Source: Apodemus sylvaticus (taxonomy: Eukaryota; Chordata; Mammalia; Rodentia; Muridae). From it: 64,000 bases of DNA. A program made the translations under genes and the position numbers. The notes under the pieces were generated by a model. It made no database searches. It was not told the origin of the DNA and was given only the letters and a program-made list of their open reading frames with translations. Position 1 is the stretch's first letter. Each line of letters opens with the position of its first letter. Positions 11,486-21,947 of this stretch are shown here, piece by piece. The stretch lies in assembly GCF_947179515.1 (NCBI RefSeq), contig NC_067485.1, forward strand, positions 11,226,096-11,290,095. Reading direction: 5' to 3'.

Positions 11486-12372
11486 ATATCTCACCATATA
11501 CCACCAGCTCTGGACTGTGATAGGGCTTAGAGCCCTGACCTTCCAAGTTTTCCCAGACTTTCTCGATTGCATCCAAGAATCCCCACATGAAGGCATTTCC
11601 CCCCATAGAGAAGCTTAAAACAGAGAGCCTCTCCACAGTTAGAGAACTGCCATCTCAGCAAGCAAGACTTAAATGTCTAAACCCTAGTCATTAGACCCAG
11701 GGCCAACGTCACCTGGTAGCCCCTCCACCATGTCCTCTTGACCACTGAGGGGACTGTGGTTTAGAGTATCTTTCCTGCTCTTGAAGGAGCCTCATTCCTC
11801 ACCCAGGTTGGTCCCTCCAGGGAGTATTCATTTACTCAGTGATATTTTAGCAAGCTCCTAGACAATGAAATGACATGGTATCTGGTGACCCAGGGTAGTG
11901 ATCAAATTCCTATAGTAATGGGCCACTGCTTGTCTGTCACCAGTCACTGCCTCTCCCACATCACCCCTAATGTGCCTCCTGAAATGCGCTGGGAGCTCTG
12001 TGTCCAGGCTGGGGACTGCAGATGCTGCTCCACTCAGTGACATTGCGGCCCAGGCCCAGCAAAGCCCCTTCATTTCCTAGGTCATCTGTACCTGCCAAGG
12101 TTTATGAATGCTATTTTTATGAATGTTTATGAATGTTTGAGTGTCTATTCATTGGGGCCCGAGACTGCAACATGTGGGTTATGACTGAGGTTGACTCCCG
12201 GGGTCACAGCACAAAGATCCAGATGTGGCTGAGTCTCTTAAAGAACAAAAACAAGGCACTGTGGTTGACCAGTGATCCCTGAGGGTGTGCTGTGTGATTG
12301 ATTCTGTGACTGTCAAAGTCAAGAAACCCTGATCTGCCCTCTAGAATATGGATACTAAGAACTTGGCATAGT
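11486..12372. other. non-coding stretch
   Basis: No gene found. Near 12100-12140 the word TTTATGAATG occurs three times in close succession, a tiny tandem repeat. Otherwise the sequence looks unique. Confidence 0.45.
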
Positions 12373-12680
12373 CAAGAGGAGGAGGACTAGGAGAGAGAGG
12401 GGGAGAAGGAAGGAGAGGAGGAGGAGAGGGAGGAAGAGGAAGAGGGGGAGGGAGAGGGGAAGGGGTGGGGTGGAGGAGGAATGAGAGGAGGAGGAAGGAG
12501 AGAAGGGGAAGGAGGAGAAGGAAGGAGAGAAGGAAGAAGGGGAGGGGAGGGAGAGGAGGAGAGGGAGGAAGAGGAGGGGGAGGAGGGGAAGGAGGAGAAG
12601 GAAGGAGAGAAGGAAGAAGGGGAGGGGAGGGAGAGGAGGAGGAGGAGGAGGGGGGAGGAGGAGGGGGAGGAGGGAAACAG
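12373..12680. repeat. long polypurine (GGA/GAA-rich) tract
   Basis: About 300 bases that are almost purely purine on the + strand, with only a handful of pyrimidines. An internal 56-bp segment is directly repeated with an exact 80-bp shift (12505-12560 and 12585-12640), showing growth by unequal exchange or slippage. It generates long artefactual frames: proline/serine/leucine-rich on the - strand, glycine/arginine/glutamate-rich on the + strand. Such tracts can form triplex (H-) DNA. Confidence 0.95.
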
Positions 12681-15115
12681 AAGGAGCAGAAGGATCAGCA
12701 GCAGCAGACCCATGACCACCACCACCAGCAGCAGCAACAAGGAGAGGCTGGAAAAGGGGCCACCAAAGGGCAGTTGTTGAGGTCACTGGGATAAGCAACA
12801 AGAGTCCATTTTTGCCAGTATCTTCAAGATTTGTCTCAGCAGAAGAACAGGGGCTGACTTTAAAAGGACGTGCTGACTCTGACCAGCAGCCATATCTGGG
12901 AGGAGGTGCATGCGCCGGCCTCTCTCAGCCTCTGCATCCCCAGGCTGAGCCTCAGAAAGAGCAGCAGGGGCACCATGGCTGGAAAATGCCTCCTGTGAGC
13001 CGCTCTGCCAACAGGCAACGAAGTCACCCTGACCCAAGCAGGGAGAGGTGCAGGGTAGGCCAGGCGGTGGGACGGAGCAGGCCAGCAGCAGCCCTGGAAA
13101 AGCTCGGGCTCCACAATCCCTCAGCACGTGTTCCCCTCCACAGGCTCAGCCCTCAGCCCTCAGCCCTTTCAAAGGCATGAATTTAAGCGAACCAGGTGCC
13201 TTCATTTAAAAGACGAAAATCTACAAACACAAGTGATTTAGCAAGGGGAGTGTGGTGTGTTCTTGGTGTATGCAAACAGTTTTATAAGCCCAGACAAAAA
13301 GTAAAGGCACTCAGGGACCATGCAACACTCCCCAGCACCCACGGCTGCCTGCCAAAGTCAGGACCTATGGGCAGACAGTGAGAAAAGCCTCTCCTCCCCA
13401 GCCCCCCACCCACCTCCAGCCCTGTGGCTCCGAACAGTACCAAGGAAGAGAGGAGGGGAGAAGCAAGGAGGGGAAGCCCCTGTCAGGGGCCTGGCCTTTC
13501 CCCTGAATGTGCTTTACCCTGCAAGGATCCCCAGATGGAACATTCCAAATGCCAACTCTCCAGGCACCTATGAAAAAGCAGCCCCTGCTCTGCTTCTGAT
13601 AAAGGAACATCTGGGAATGTTCGGCACCAAAAGAAGACAATAGACTGGGTTTTAAGAGACAGCTGTAAAGTCGTCCATACTTAGAACCCAGGAGACATCC
13701 AAAATTCAAACTGCACGTGACAAGACTGTAGCCACCACCCCGATACTGAAAAGGGGCAGCTGTCGCAAAACCCAGAGGCTGGAATGTTATCTTTATCATA
13801 GAAATCAAGTTGTGGTGAGCTGGTACCTCAAACCCCCAGACCTTCTGAAGAGCAATGTTTGGGAACCTCCCTGGAACCCCAGTGGACGGAGACCCCAAGG
13901 TACCACCTGTCCTTAAAAGTTCAGGAATACTCTCCTGAACCCACAATCTCTCTCCAGGCTGCTGGCCTGGGACCCCCCTCTCTGGGACAGAGCTCCAGGG
14001 AGCTGCTATCCAATCCATCCCCTATCCCAGCAGCAGCATGGCAGCCTAGCCTGGCGTATGGCTTGTTCACTTCCAGAGAATGCTACATGCCTTTGCTGCG
14101 TTTTATTCCTCTTTAGAATGAACACATTGAGTCTCTACACATATTTGAAAGAGTCACGCCAAGCGCTGAGCCTTCAAAAGCTCAACTGCAGAACCTGGTG
14201 AGACGGCTGTTAGCCCAACCCGAGTAACCTCCCACTTCTGCCTCTGACACCAGACTTCCAGCAGAGGCGTGCAGACCACAACCTGAGCCAACTGGAAGAG
14301 AGCTGCTGCCTTCACAGGAAGACCCTTGCTTCGCGTCTCTCCCTCCTGCCCTGCTCCCAGCATCCACATCTGGTTTCCCTTCAGTACAAACGTCACAATG
14401 GACAGATTTTGCACTTCGAGGATTTATGAATCCTGCCGCCCCTCTTGCTTTTGATATGATTCCATTATGTGCTTAAAATCTGGGCCGCGTTCTTGGCTCC
14501 CGGGAGCTGTTTATGACAATTCTTTTATGGCCTGAAATCGCTCACTGCTAAGAACCTGGTTGTGTCAGAAGGAAGTGAGCCTTCGCTAAGACACAGAATT
14601 GCACCATCTCTCAGTAGTCCAAGATTAGTCAAGGCTACCCTTGAGTTCACCTGACAGGTAAACTCTCAAAGCAGAGCCTTTGAGGCTCTTCTCCCACCCG
14701 CACAGCCAAACACTGATTTCAGTACAAACTAGTCACCACCCCTCAGCCCAAAGCCAGTCACTTCCTCTCTCCAGAGGCCCCCACTCCATGGTAGACATTC
14801 CAGACAGAAGGTCCTTAACTAACTAGCACCAGCGTCACAAACGCCTCGCCCTTAATAATGTTCCCTGACTGCATTATATTTTTCAAGAAAGGGCCAGGAA
14901 TTCCAAGAAAGGGAGACCAACTGTTAAGCTGTCAGCAAGATTTCCCCTGGCTCCCAACCCCCTCCTGCCAGCTTTCCTTCCCACAGCTGCCAGAGTTCTT
15001 CCTACAAGGCTTGTGTGGACAACACAGCTCTCCGGCTCTCTACTGGGTTCTTGAAGCTAGGACTAAAGTAGGACTTCTCTGAGCACTCCACACCTTGAGC
15101 AGCCAGGGTGATTCT
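12681..15115. other. non-coding, largely repeat-poor stretch
   Basis: A short CAG/CAC-rich patch follows the purine tract (12695-12740). The rest is mostly unique. A 217-codon - strand frame (13365-14018) is the longest in the window but has no recognisable domain, and splice-like or start signals do not support it. About 14400-14580 is repeat-free and looks like constrained non-coding sequence, with TTTATGA, TTTTGATATGATTCC and TTTATGACAATTC words. Confidence 0.45.
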
Positions 15116-15117
15116 TC

Positions 15118-15300
15118 TCCATGGTGATCCTCACCCTGTTCCCATGGTGAACCTCACACTGTTCCCATGGTGAGGTGAGCCTCACCCTGTTCCCATGGTG
15201 ACTCTCACCCTGTTCCCATGGTGACCCTCACACTGTTCCCATGGTGAACCTCTCATACTGCTCCCATGGTGACCCTCACACTGCTCTCATGATTCTCACT
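15118..15300. repeat. minisatellite, about 27-bp unit, about 7 copies
   Basis: Tandem copies of a unit of the form CCTCAC-CTGTTCCCATGGTGA, with variation at a few positions. One copy carries a short extra GGTGAG insertion. Each unit has an NcoI-like CCATGG palindrome. The later copies are more diverged (CTGCTCCCATGG, CTGCTCTCATGA), showing decay at the right edge. Confidence 0.93.
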
Positions 15301-17590
15301 CTACACTCCAGTGCTCTGGTGTTATCCCCTGACCTTCCCTACCCCGAACACTGCTAAGTGGCTGTGTACCCTGCTGGCAGGACTCTCCTGCAGGCCAGCC
15401 TGGTCATCCTGTCTGCCCCTCGTTGTTGCACCAGAAACGCCAACAGTGCCTACAAGAGTTCATAGAATGCCTTTCCCTACCTCCCACCCCTGCCCAGCCA
15501 GACCCCAGAGATTTAAGAATCCTCTCAAAGGAGAGGTAGCCTAAACCACGTCACCACCTTCTGGTGTAGGACTCAGGGCTGCCAGTTAAAATGCAGGACA
15601 CTCGGTTCCATTTGAATTTCTGATAAGCAACGGATGATCCTGAACTTGAGAACGTCCCAGGTGGCACACGGGCATCCTGCCTTCTTTTTGCTGACTCTGG
15701 CAGCCCAACTGGGTGGGAGCTCTGGAGTGTCCTAGGGGAGAGCACCCAGCTCATAGCAGCATCAGGATGTTGGGAAGAGGATGGGGTGGTGAGGAGGACC
15801 CGTTGACTCCTGGGAGACAGCACGTGGCAGGACTCCAGAGCCAGGCTGCTCAGATCTGAATCTCAGCCCTGGGGGCTATGCCTCAGTTTCTTCTTCTTCT
15901 CCAAATGAGGCTAGCTAGCTACATCATGCAGATATTATGAGAAGTAAATTATATTTCTTCTCATATTTGTGTATCCCTCAGAGGAATCTCTGACACACGA
16001 GTGCTACCTAGGCATTTACTGTACAGGAAAAGAACACAGCACAGCCATGAAGTCCTGGCCCTGGCTGGACTTCTGTGCATCACGCACCACATGGCAAGGC
16101 ACTGAGGGACCTGCTCGGGACCTGCTCATGTCCTGTGTCCACCCATTTAGTCCTCATCACAGACTTATTATCTGTTACTGTTATTAACCCTTTTTTGACC
16201 ACCCAGCCATAAAGGCCCAGGGTCGCTGAACAGCATTGTAAACTAGGAAGTCTGTCTCCATAATTCACCAGAAGGCAACGAAGGGCATTGCATCTGTGTT
16301 CTCTCCCGTGGTCCGCCTGGTCATTCCTTCACTGGGCACCTGGCAGAACACGGTCTTTGACCAAAGCTGTGGGAGGAGATTTCTGAGACCGTGTGAGAAA
16401 AGTCTGGAGTAGACAAGAGTCTTGTCCCCTGTCCCGCCAATGACCTGGGTTGTTCTTGGAATGTGCGTCCATTCCCTCCCAGGTGTATCAGGAGTGAGTC
16501 GTTCACACAGACAGGAGCTCACTGTGGATCATTCAGGACAGCTGGCTATTGTTATCTGTTTACATGCTTCAATGGGAAAACAAGTGTTTGCTACCCGAGG
16601 CTTGCCCTTGTGGCTGGACGCTCTACTCGGGTGACTTGTTTTGACCCTCATAGTATTTATTGTCTGATGCTCTGAATAAAGTTGGCCAATGTGTTGAGAA
16701 TTTAGTCCACCTCGATTTTAGGCTCCACTCTCCTAGGTTCACTTCACCAACTAGAGCAGTAAACAAACACCTATGTTTCGGGCTCGATACCCGTATTAGA
16801 GCACCAGAGTAAACAAAGCCACGGATTAACCTGTGCCATTAAGCACTCAAGTCCATGAACGCGAAGGTTCTGGAAGGTAACAGGAACAACCAACCAAGGG
16901 GTCAGAAGAGCCTGCCCTGCACACAGGGGCCGCCAAGTCTTTAGGGCAGAAAGCAGCTTTCAAGAAACCAAAGAATAAATGGTTCAGGTTGCAGTGCAGA
17001 CTTACAAGTGGCATTACCAGACACATGGAAAATAGGAGAGGGCTTGGCTTGGCTTGGCATGGCCTTCAGGCTGTGTCGCTATGAGGTACAACCACCAAGA
17101 GAAGCCTAAAGAGAGCAAGACAGGATGAGGCAGGATTCAGCCACATGGGGTGGGCTATGCAAATGGGGTCAATTCTGAAGACAAAGCTGGGTCCCTGAGC
17201 CTGGCCCGGTCCACCAAAGTCCCCCTCTCCTGCAACGTATTCCACAAAGCTTCCTATGCCTGCCACCAGGGCCAAGGAGCACTACATGGTCTTTTGGGGT
17301 TCCTGGGTTTCTGTAATTCCATGACATCTAACCTTCTGCCTCTCAGAGAAGACTTCCTGTGTCCCTTTCTTTGTCACCCTCCATATAGGCCTTACTACTT
17401 GACATGCCTGTCGCCATGTGAATATAAGCCTCCCTGTTTCTGCAGGTGCGACTATGCAGCATTCCACAGACGCTCAATCGGGAGCCACAGGCCAGCCTAC
17501 AAGTCCCTTCAGCTCTTTCATTAGCTGTGCAATCCTGCAGAGCTGTGCACACAGATGCAAAAGGAATATCATTGAGCCGTATGTCTCTCT
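15301..17590. other. non-coding stretch with ancient repeats and an LTR-like patch
   Basis: No gene supported. MIR-like relics lie at about 15810-15950 (+) and 16120-16250 (-). Around 16430-16720 the text ends in GAATAAAGTTGGCCAATG, which resembles an LTR 3' part with its poly(A) signal, but I cannot name it. A GGCTT run occurs at about 17042-17057. Confidence 0.4.
15810..15950 (+). repeat. MIR-type relic
   Basis: It reads 'AGCCAGGCTGCTCAGATC', 'GAATCTCAGCCCTG' and 'TGCCTCAGTTTCTTC', the + strand order of a MIR SINE, followed by 'CAAATGAGG'. Confidence 0.55.
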
Positions 17591-17599
17591 GTTATGAAC

Positions 17600-17633
17600 T
17601 TTTTTAGTTTTATTTTTTAAGACAGGGTCTCTC
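17600..17633 (-). mobile_element. B1-type SINE, left fragment (split by L1)
   Basis: It reads TTTTTTAAGACAGGGTCTCTC, the reverse-strand tail and first body bases of a B1/Alu-like SINE. The rest of the same SINE resumes at 17987 after an L1 insertion. Confidence 0.75.
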
Positions 17634-17986
17634 GAACAATAATATGTATCAACCAGTACCCCCAGAGTTCACAGGGACTAAACCACCAACCAAAGAGTAC
17701 ACATGGAAGGACCCATGGCTCCAGCTACATATGTAGCAAAAGATGGCCATTTCAGACATCAATGAGAGGAGAGGTCATTGGTCCTATGAAGGCTCGATGT
17801 CCCAGTGTAGGGGAATGCCAGGTCAGGACAGTATGGGAGTGGGTTTGGTAAGCAGGGGGAGGGGGGATAGGATAGCAGGTTTTCGGAGGGGTAACGAGGA
17901 AAGGGGATGCCATTTGAAATGTAAATAAAACAAATATCTAATTAAAAAAGACAAATATCTAATTAAAAAAATTAAAAAAAAAAAAA
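17634..17986 (+). mobile_element. 5'-truncated L1 3'-end fragment
   Basis: About 350 bp of L1 3'UTR-type sequence: AGATGGCCATTTCAGACATC, GGTCATTGGTCCTATGAAGG, CCCAGTGTAGGGGAATGCCA, a G-rich section near 17855-17875, then GAAATGTAAATAAAACAAAT. It ends in a duplicated AAATATCTAATTAAAAAA motif and a pure A tail. ORF1 and ORF2 are missing, so it is a dead 5'-truncated insertion. It lies exactly inside a B1 SINE. Confidence 0.8.
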
Positions 17987-18117
17987 CATTCTCTGTTATG
18001 TAGCTCTAGCTGTCCTGGAACTTGATGTGTAAGCCAGGCTGGCCTCCAACTCACAGAGATCTGCCTGCCTCTGTCCCCCAAGTGCTGGGATTAATGGTGT
18101 GAGCCACCACACCCATT
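17987..18117 (-). mobile_element. B1-type SINE, right fragment
   Basis: It continues the B1 begun at 17600: GTAGCTCTAGCTGTCCTGGAA, CCAGGCTGGCCTCCAACTCA, GTGCTGGGATTAATGGTGTG, GAGCCACCACACCC. A TCTCT-type word is present on both sides of the L1, consistent with a short target duplication. Confidence 0.85.
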
Positions 18118-18805
18118 TTGCTATAGATTTTTAAATAGATTTTTCTCAGGTGAACTCATTGACCTCATGGGCATACACACTATAAATATAATTTCCAATG
18201 CCTCATGCCCTCTGACTGACACTCCCTTTGGACATTGCTGGATAAGTGATTTCTTGTAGGCTATGCCACGCCCCCACACCTCACGCTGCCACGCCCACCA
18301 TACCACCACCACCCCCACGCTGCCATGTCCCACGTCACCACACCATTACTGTTTTCTTTGCCCACTAAGACGTGTGCCTTTGTGAATTTTTCGATAATTA
18401 TTTCTCCCAGCACAGTCCGTCGTTCATGAGTAGGTTAAGACCTTTCCTCTAAAGCATTTTTCTGTATTACGATAGTAAGATACTTTACTTGCTAGGTAAA
18501 TAAGTAAGCAGCAGAATAAACGCTCCTCACCGACGCGCCCTAGGCGCTACCTGCATTCTCTGCCATGTGTGGGCCGATCCTTCGGAGTGTCCCTGATGAC
18601 TTGTCTGAGGACAGTAACCCCGCTGCTGCCACAGGGTGTAACCCAGTGTCACCGGCTGTCCCCAGCACCATCCCCTCCGGTTATAAGTTAGAACAAGCCA
18701 GGATCTGTCCTTGGTGACCTCAGTTCTTTGTCCCCTCCACCTCAGAGTAAGACCCTAGGGCTAGAGGAGCCCAGCAAAGGAGGCACGCCCTGCCTGGCAT
18801 CTGGA
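18118..18805. other. non-coding stretch
   Basis: No gene. A CCACGCCCCC/CACCACC-rich patch at about 18265-18345 is low complexity. The rest appears unique. Confidence 0.45.
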
Positions 18806-19054
18806 CCACAGCCCATCATGAAGGGAAGTCAGGACGGGAACTCGAGGCAGGAACTGAAGCAGAGACCAGGGAGGGGCGCTGCTCACTGGCTGGCCCCGCC
18901 TCCTTTCTCACATAGCTCAGATCGCCTGCCCGGCAGAGAGCTAGGCCTTCCCACACCAATCAATAATCAATAAAATACCTCCTGGACTTGCCTACAGGCC
19001 AATCTGGTGGTACAATTTCTCAGTTGAGGTTCCCTCTTCCCAGAAGACTCCAGC
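18806..19054 (-). mobile_element. rodent transposon relic, type A (partial)
   Basis: Its blocks AAGTCAGGACGGGAACTCGA, GAACTGAAGCAGAGACCAGG, ACCAATCAATAATCAATAAA and TTTCTCAGTTGAGGTTCCCT match the reverse type A element. It runs directly into the CA repeat at 19062. Confidence 0.6.
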
Positions 19055-19057
19055 TTG

Positions 19058-19061
<4 letters not shown>

Positions 19062-19091
<30 letters not shown>
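19062..19091. repeat. (CA)n microsatellite
   Basis: A pure run of 15 AC units. Confidence 0.97.
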
Positions 19092-19093
<2 letters not shown>

Positions 19094-19267
19094 CCAAACA
19101 ACACAGGTTCCCTTGGACTGGGTCACTGAAACCAGGAAGAAGTTATGGATTTGTGAGACCCACTGTGTCATGAGAGGCAACAGGGCCACATATGCTCTGG
19201 AGCAGGAGAGCAGGGCTCTCACCTAAACATCTACTGAGAGGACACAGAAACAGGATCATGGCTAACA

Positions 19268-19350
19268 CTAAAGTCCTGTTTTGACCTTGTGCGAAAGCCT
19301 ACTACCTTTCCAGGCCTCAGTTTCCCTCTATTTACTATCAGGGTAAATGA
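19268..19350 (+). repeat. MIR-like relic
   Basis: It contains the + strand MIR 3' core 'CAGGCCTCAGTTTCCCTC' followed by 'AGGGTAAATGAGG'. Confidence 0.55.
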
Positions 19351-19441
19351 GGCCTATATCCCTCCGAGTGCTTGATTCTAGGATTCCTGTCCCACCAGAG
19401 CAGAGGGACCCTCCTGCTAAGGTCAGTCATGGAGAGAGCTT

Positions 19442-19442
<1 letters not shown>

Positions 19443-19475
<33 letters not shown>
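19443..19475. repeat. (GA)n microsatellite
   Basis: An uninterrupted GA run of about 16 units. It underlies the leucine/serine repeat in reverse open frames. Confidence 0.97.
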
Positions 19476-19477
<2 letters not shown>

Positions 19478-19575
19478 CTCCTTGTCTTCTAGTTTGCAGG
19501 GTTGGAAGGTAGCCTCGAAAAAATAAAAAAATAAAAAATAATTTAAAAAAAAGAAGAAAGAAAGAAAAACCAAAC

Positions 19576-19703
19576 GCCGGGTGGTGGTGGCGCACGCCTT
19601 TAATCCCAGCACTTGGGAGGCAGAGGCAGGTGGATTTCTGAGTTTGAGGCCAGCCTGGTCTACAAAGTGAGTTCCAGGACAGCCCGAACTACAGAGAAAC
19701 CCT
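19576..19703 (+). mobile_element. B1 SINE (Mus type)
   Basis: A nearly full-length B1: GCCGGGTGGTGGTGGCGCAC, TTTAATCCCAGCACTTGGGA, GTGGATTTCTGAGTTTGAGG, CCAGCCTGGTCTACAAAGTG, ending CAGAGAAACCCT. The TGGATTTCTGAGTTTGAGG variant is typical of mouse B1. The usual poly(A) tail is missing and is replaced by a G-rich run (19704-19723), while A-rich DNA lies before the element. Confidence 0.95.
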
Positions 19704-20009
19704 GGGGGGGGGTGGGGGGAGGAAGGTAGTTGTGATGAAGCCCCGCCTCCCAGCAGACCAAGCGGGGGGGATACCTGGGTGGAGAGCTATAGCCTCCAGG
19801 AAAGCTATCCCATTCCTCAACAGGCTTTCCCCAGACCTTCGGCTACCACAAGCACCCCTTCCTCTCCTCCAGTCAAGCATGTGTGCACACAGTCTCATGC
19901 ATAGCCTCTCACTCTGCACAGCCTGGGTTCAGCAACGTTCTCTGCAGCCTTACCTACTGCCTGAAGCATGCTCCTCTTTACCAGATGATACAGAATGAAG
20001 CTGGCTGTA

Positions 20010-20352
20010 TTATCTACTTTTCAGTTATGATAAAACACCAAGGCCAAACAACTTAGGCGAGGAAGGGTTGATTGCCTTAGGGATCCAAAGAGATAAGAGT
20101 CCTTCGTAGCAGGACACTGCTACAAGCAACAATCTTACGGCAGAAACAGAACTCAGATCTCGCACCCCAAGCACAGAACAGTGAGCTGCCATGGGAAATA
20201 AAGTGAGGTTTTTGCGATCTCAAAGCCCACCACTAACCCAGTGACTTCCTCCAGCAAAGCCACACCCACCTAGACCTACACAAACAGCACCACCAACTGG
20301 GGACAGAGTACTCAAACATCGAGTCTGTGGGGGATATTTTCAGTCAAACCAC
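20010..20352 (-). mobile_element. rodent transposon relic, type B (diverged)
   Basis: It starts 'TTATGATAAAACACCAAGGCC' and contains 'TCCTCCAGCAAAGCCACACC' and the terminal 'GAGTCTGTGGGGGATATTTTC' followed by 'AGTCAAACCACC', the reverse type B order. More diverged than the other copies. Confidence 0.6.
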
Positions 20353-21004
20353 CTGAGAGGCTATGCTGTGCACAGACCTCACCTGAAGACTCCGAAGAGG
20401 GAGATGACTGAGCAGTTCCCCTACAGTACACCCTCAATGAACATGAAAGCAACACTGCCGGGGTAGCGTGCACTGTCATGTTCATGTCATGTGTAAAACC
20501 GTCATAACTGAGAGCAGCGGCTATTGGGCTGCCAGAGAGTTTGGAGTGCTTGAGTCTGAGGGGTGGACGTGGGCAGGGAGGGTGAGGGGGGTGAGGGCTG
20601 GTGAACAAAGATTGCCCGGCTGGGAACACTGCAGCCGGAGAGACACGTCAAGGCAGGGTCACCAAGTGTACCGAGTGGAGGGAAGTCAGCTGGGCATCAG
20701 GAGTAGGTGCTGTCGAGATCTGAATGAGATCAGGAGCCAGGGAAGGGCTTGGAGCGGGGGCACCCCACAGGAGATTGTCATGGGAGCAGAAAGGTCTGTG
20801 AGAGGCAGGAGTGGCCTTCCTCCCCTGTCGGCCATCTTACCCTCCACAGCCATCCCGGTGATCGCTTCCTCTGGAAAGGCCTCCCTACTTCTGCCCAGGA
20901 TCACATCACACAGTACCAGCTTGTACCGGTGTCTACATCTGAGGAATTTACACACTTACCCCACAATCATGGTGGGTGCTGTAGACCCTCCCCTGGGAAC
21001 AGGT
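20353..21004. other. non-coding stretch
   Basis: A 196-codon + strand frame (20468-21058) has no identifiable domain and ends within an L2/MIR-like relic, so I treat it as chance. No other feature seen. Confidence 0.5.
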
Positions 21005-21078
21005 ACATGTGCTTGTTCATTTTATGTTCCCAGTACCTGCACTGAGCCTGGCCCGTAGCCAGTGCTCGGCGAGTGTAA
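21005..21078 (+). repeat. L2-type ancient LINE 3' end
   Basis: It reads 'CTTGTTCATTTTATGTTCCC', 'AGTACCTGCACTGAGCCTGG' and 'CCAGTGCTCGGCGAGTGT', the diagnostic order of an L2 3' terminus. Confidence 0.65.
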
Positions 21079-21127
21079 CCAGAAAAGGGTGACCAAATTC
21101 CCGGGTGCAGTTTCCTCCCGGGGTGGC

Positions 21128-21440
21128 TATTCTCAGTCGCCAACTTGACTACATCTGGAATTAATTAAAACCCAGGCAGCTAGGAATAGCTGTGAGTGAT
21201 TTTTAGTTAATTGGATCATTTGAGGTGGGAAGACATATCTTAAATCCAGATCATTTGGTGTCAGAAGACTCTGCCTGAGCCACACCCTGTCATGGCAGCT
21301 TACATAAAAGACATGGAAGAAAGCAGCTTCTTTGGGATTCTGATGTGTACTGAAGATTAGCTGAGACATCCAGCCTCATGGATTGAACAACCATTAGATT
21401 CTTGGACTTTGCATTGGGAGACAGCCATTGTTAGACTTTT
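21128..21440 (+). repeat. rodent interspersed repeat, family unassigned
   Basis: An ordered series seen widely in rodent DNA: GCCAACTTGACTACATCTGG, TTAATTGGATCATTTGAGGT, GGGAAGACATATC, GCTGAGACATCCAGCCT and TGGATTGAACAACCATTAGA. I recognise the type but not the library name. Confidence 0.55.
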
Positions 21441-21449
21441 CTTCCTCAC

Positions 21450-21580
21450 TGTGCTGGAAGTCCCATTATCATCATCCCCTTTCACAGATGAGGAAAACTG
21501 AGGCATAAAAGAATCATTTGCCCAAAGTCACATGCAGATCGACTGAAGTCAGACACAGACCTCTCTGCCAGTGTACTACA
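21450..21580 (-). repeat. MIR-type relic
   Basis: CCCATTATCATCATCCCCTT, CACAGATGAGGAAAACTGAG, GCATAAAAGAATCATTTGCC and CAAAGTCACATGC are the textbook reverse MIR core. Confidence 0.8.
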
Positions 21581-21814
21581 TGGTTTCAAATAACACTGTT
21601 TTTAAGAGACACGAAGCAAGACCAGCCCACAGAATGATACAACAGGCAGATCCTCACACCAAACGTGCTCTTAGCTGTGTGCATGCATTCAAACCCCAAA
21701 GATGGTGCAGTTTTCACCTTTGTGTAGACCTCTAAGTGGATAAAACTGCCTGTTTTCTTATTTTTCTGAAATAAATCCATGCTGCTACAGGTGAAGAAAA
21801 ACCTTTTAATCTTT

Positions 21815-21947
21815 TAAAAGATTTATTTACTTTTATTTTGTGTACATTGGTGTTCTGCCTGCATGTATGTCTGTGTGAGAGTGTCAGCTCCCCTGGAACT
21901 GGAATTACACAATTGTGGGGGCTGGGAATTAAACCCAGGTCTAGCCC
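21815..21947 (-). mobile_element. B2/B3-type SINE, diverged
   Basis: It begins with a reverse tail, AAAAGATTTATTTACTTTTA, then GTTCTGCCTGCATGTATGTC and GGGCTGGGAATTAAACCCAG. The head is incomplete. Confidence 0.65.

Noticed and set aside
12465..12794. Possible RGG-type RNA-binding protein
   Set aside because: The Arg/Gly runs come from GGA/AGG microsatellite repeats and are not flanked by any domain.
12355..12801. 148-codon proline/serine/leucine-rich - strand frame and arginine/glycine/glutamate-rich + strand frames
   Set aside because: Direct by-products of the polypurine tract, which has almost no stop codons in any frame.
13365..14018. 217-codon open frame on the - strand, longest in the window
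   Set aside because: No recognisable domain, composition like random GC-moderate DNA, overlapped by + strand frames, and no supporting splice or promoter context.
20468..21058. 196-codon open frame on the + strand
   Set aside because: No family resemblance, and it ends inside an L2/MIR-like relic.
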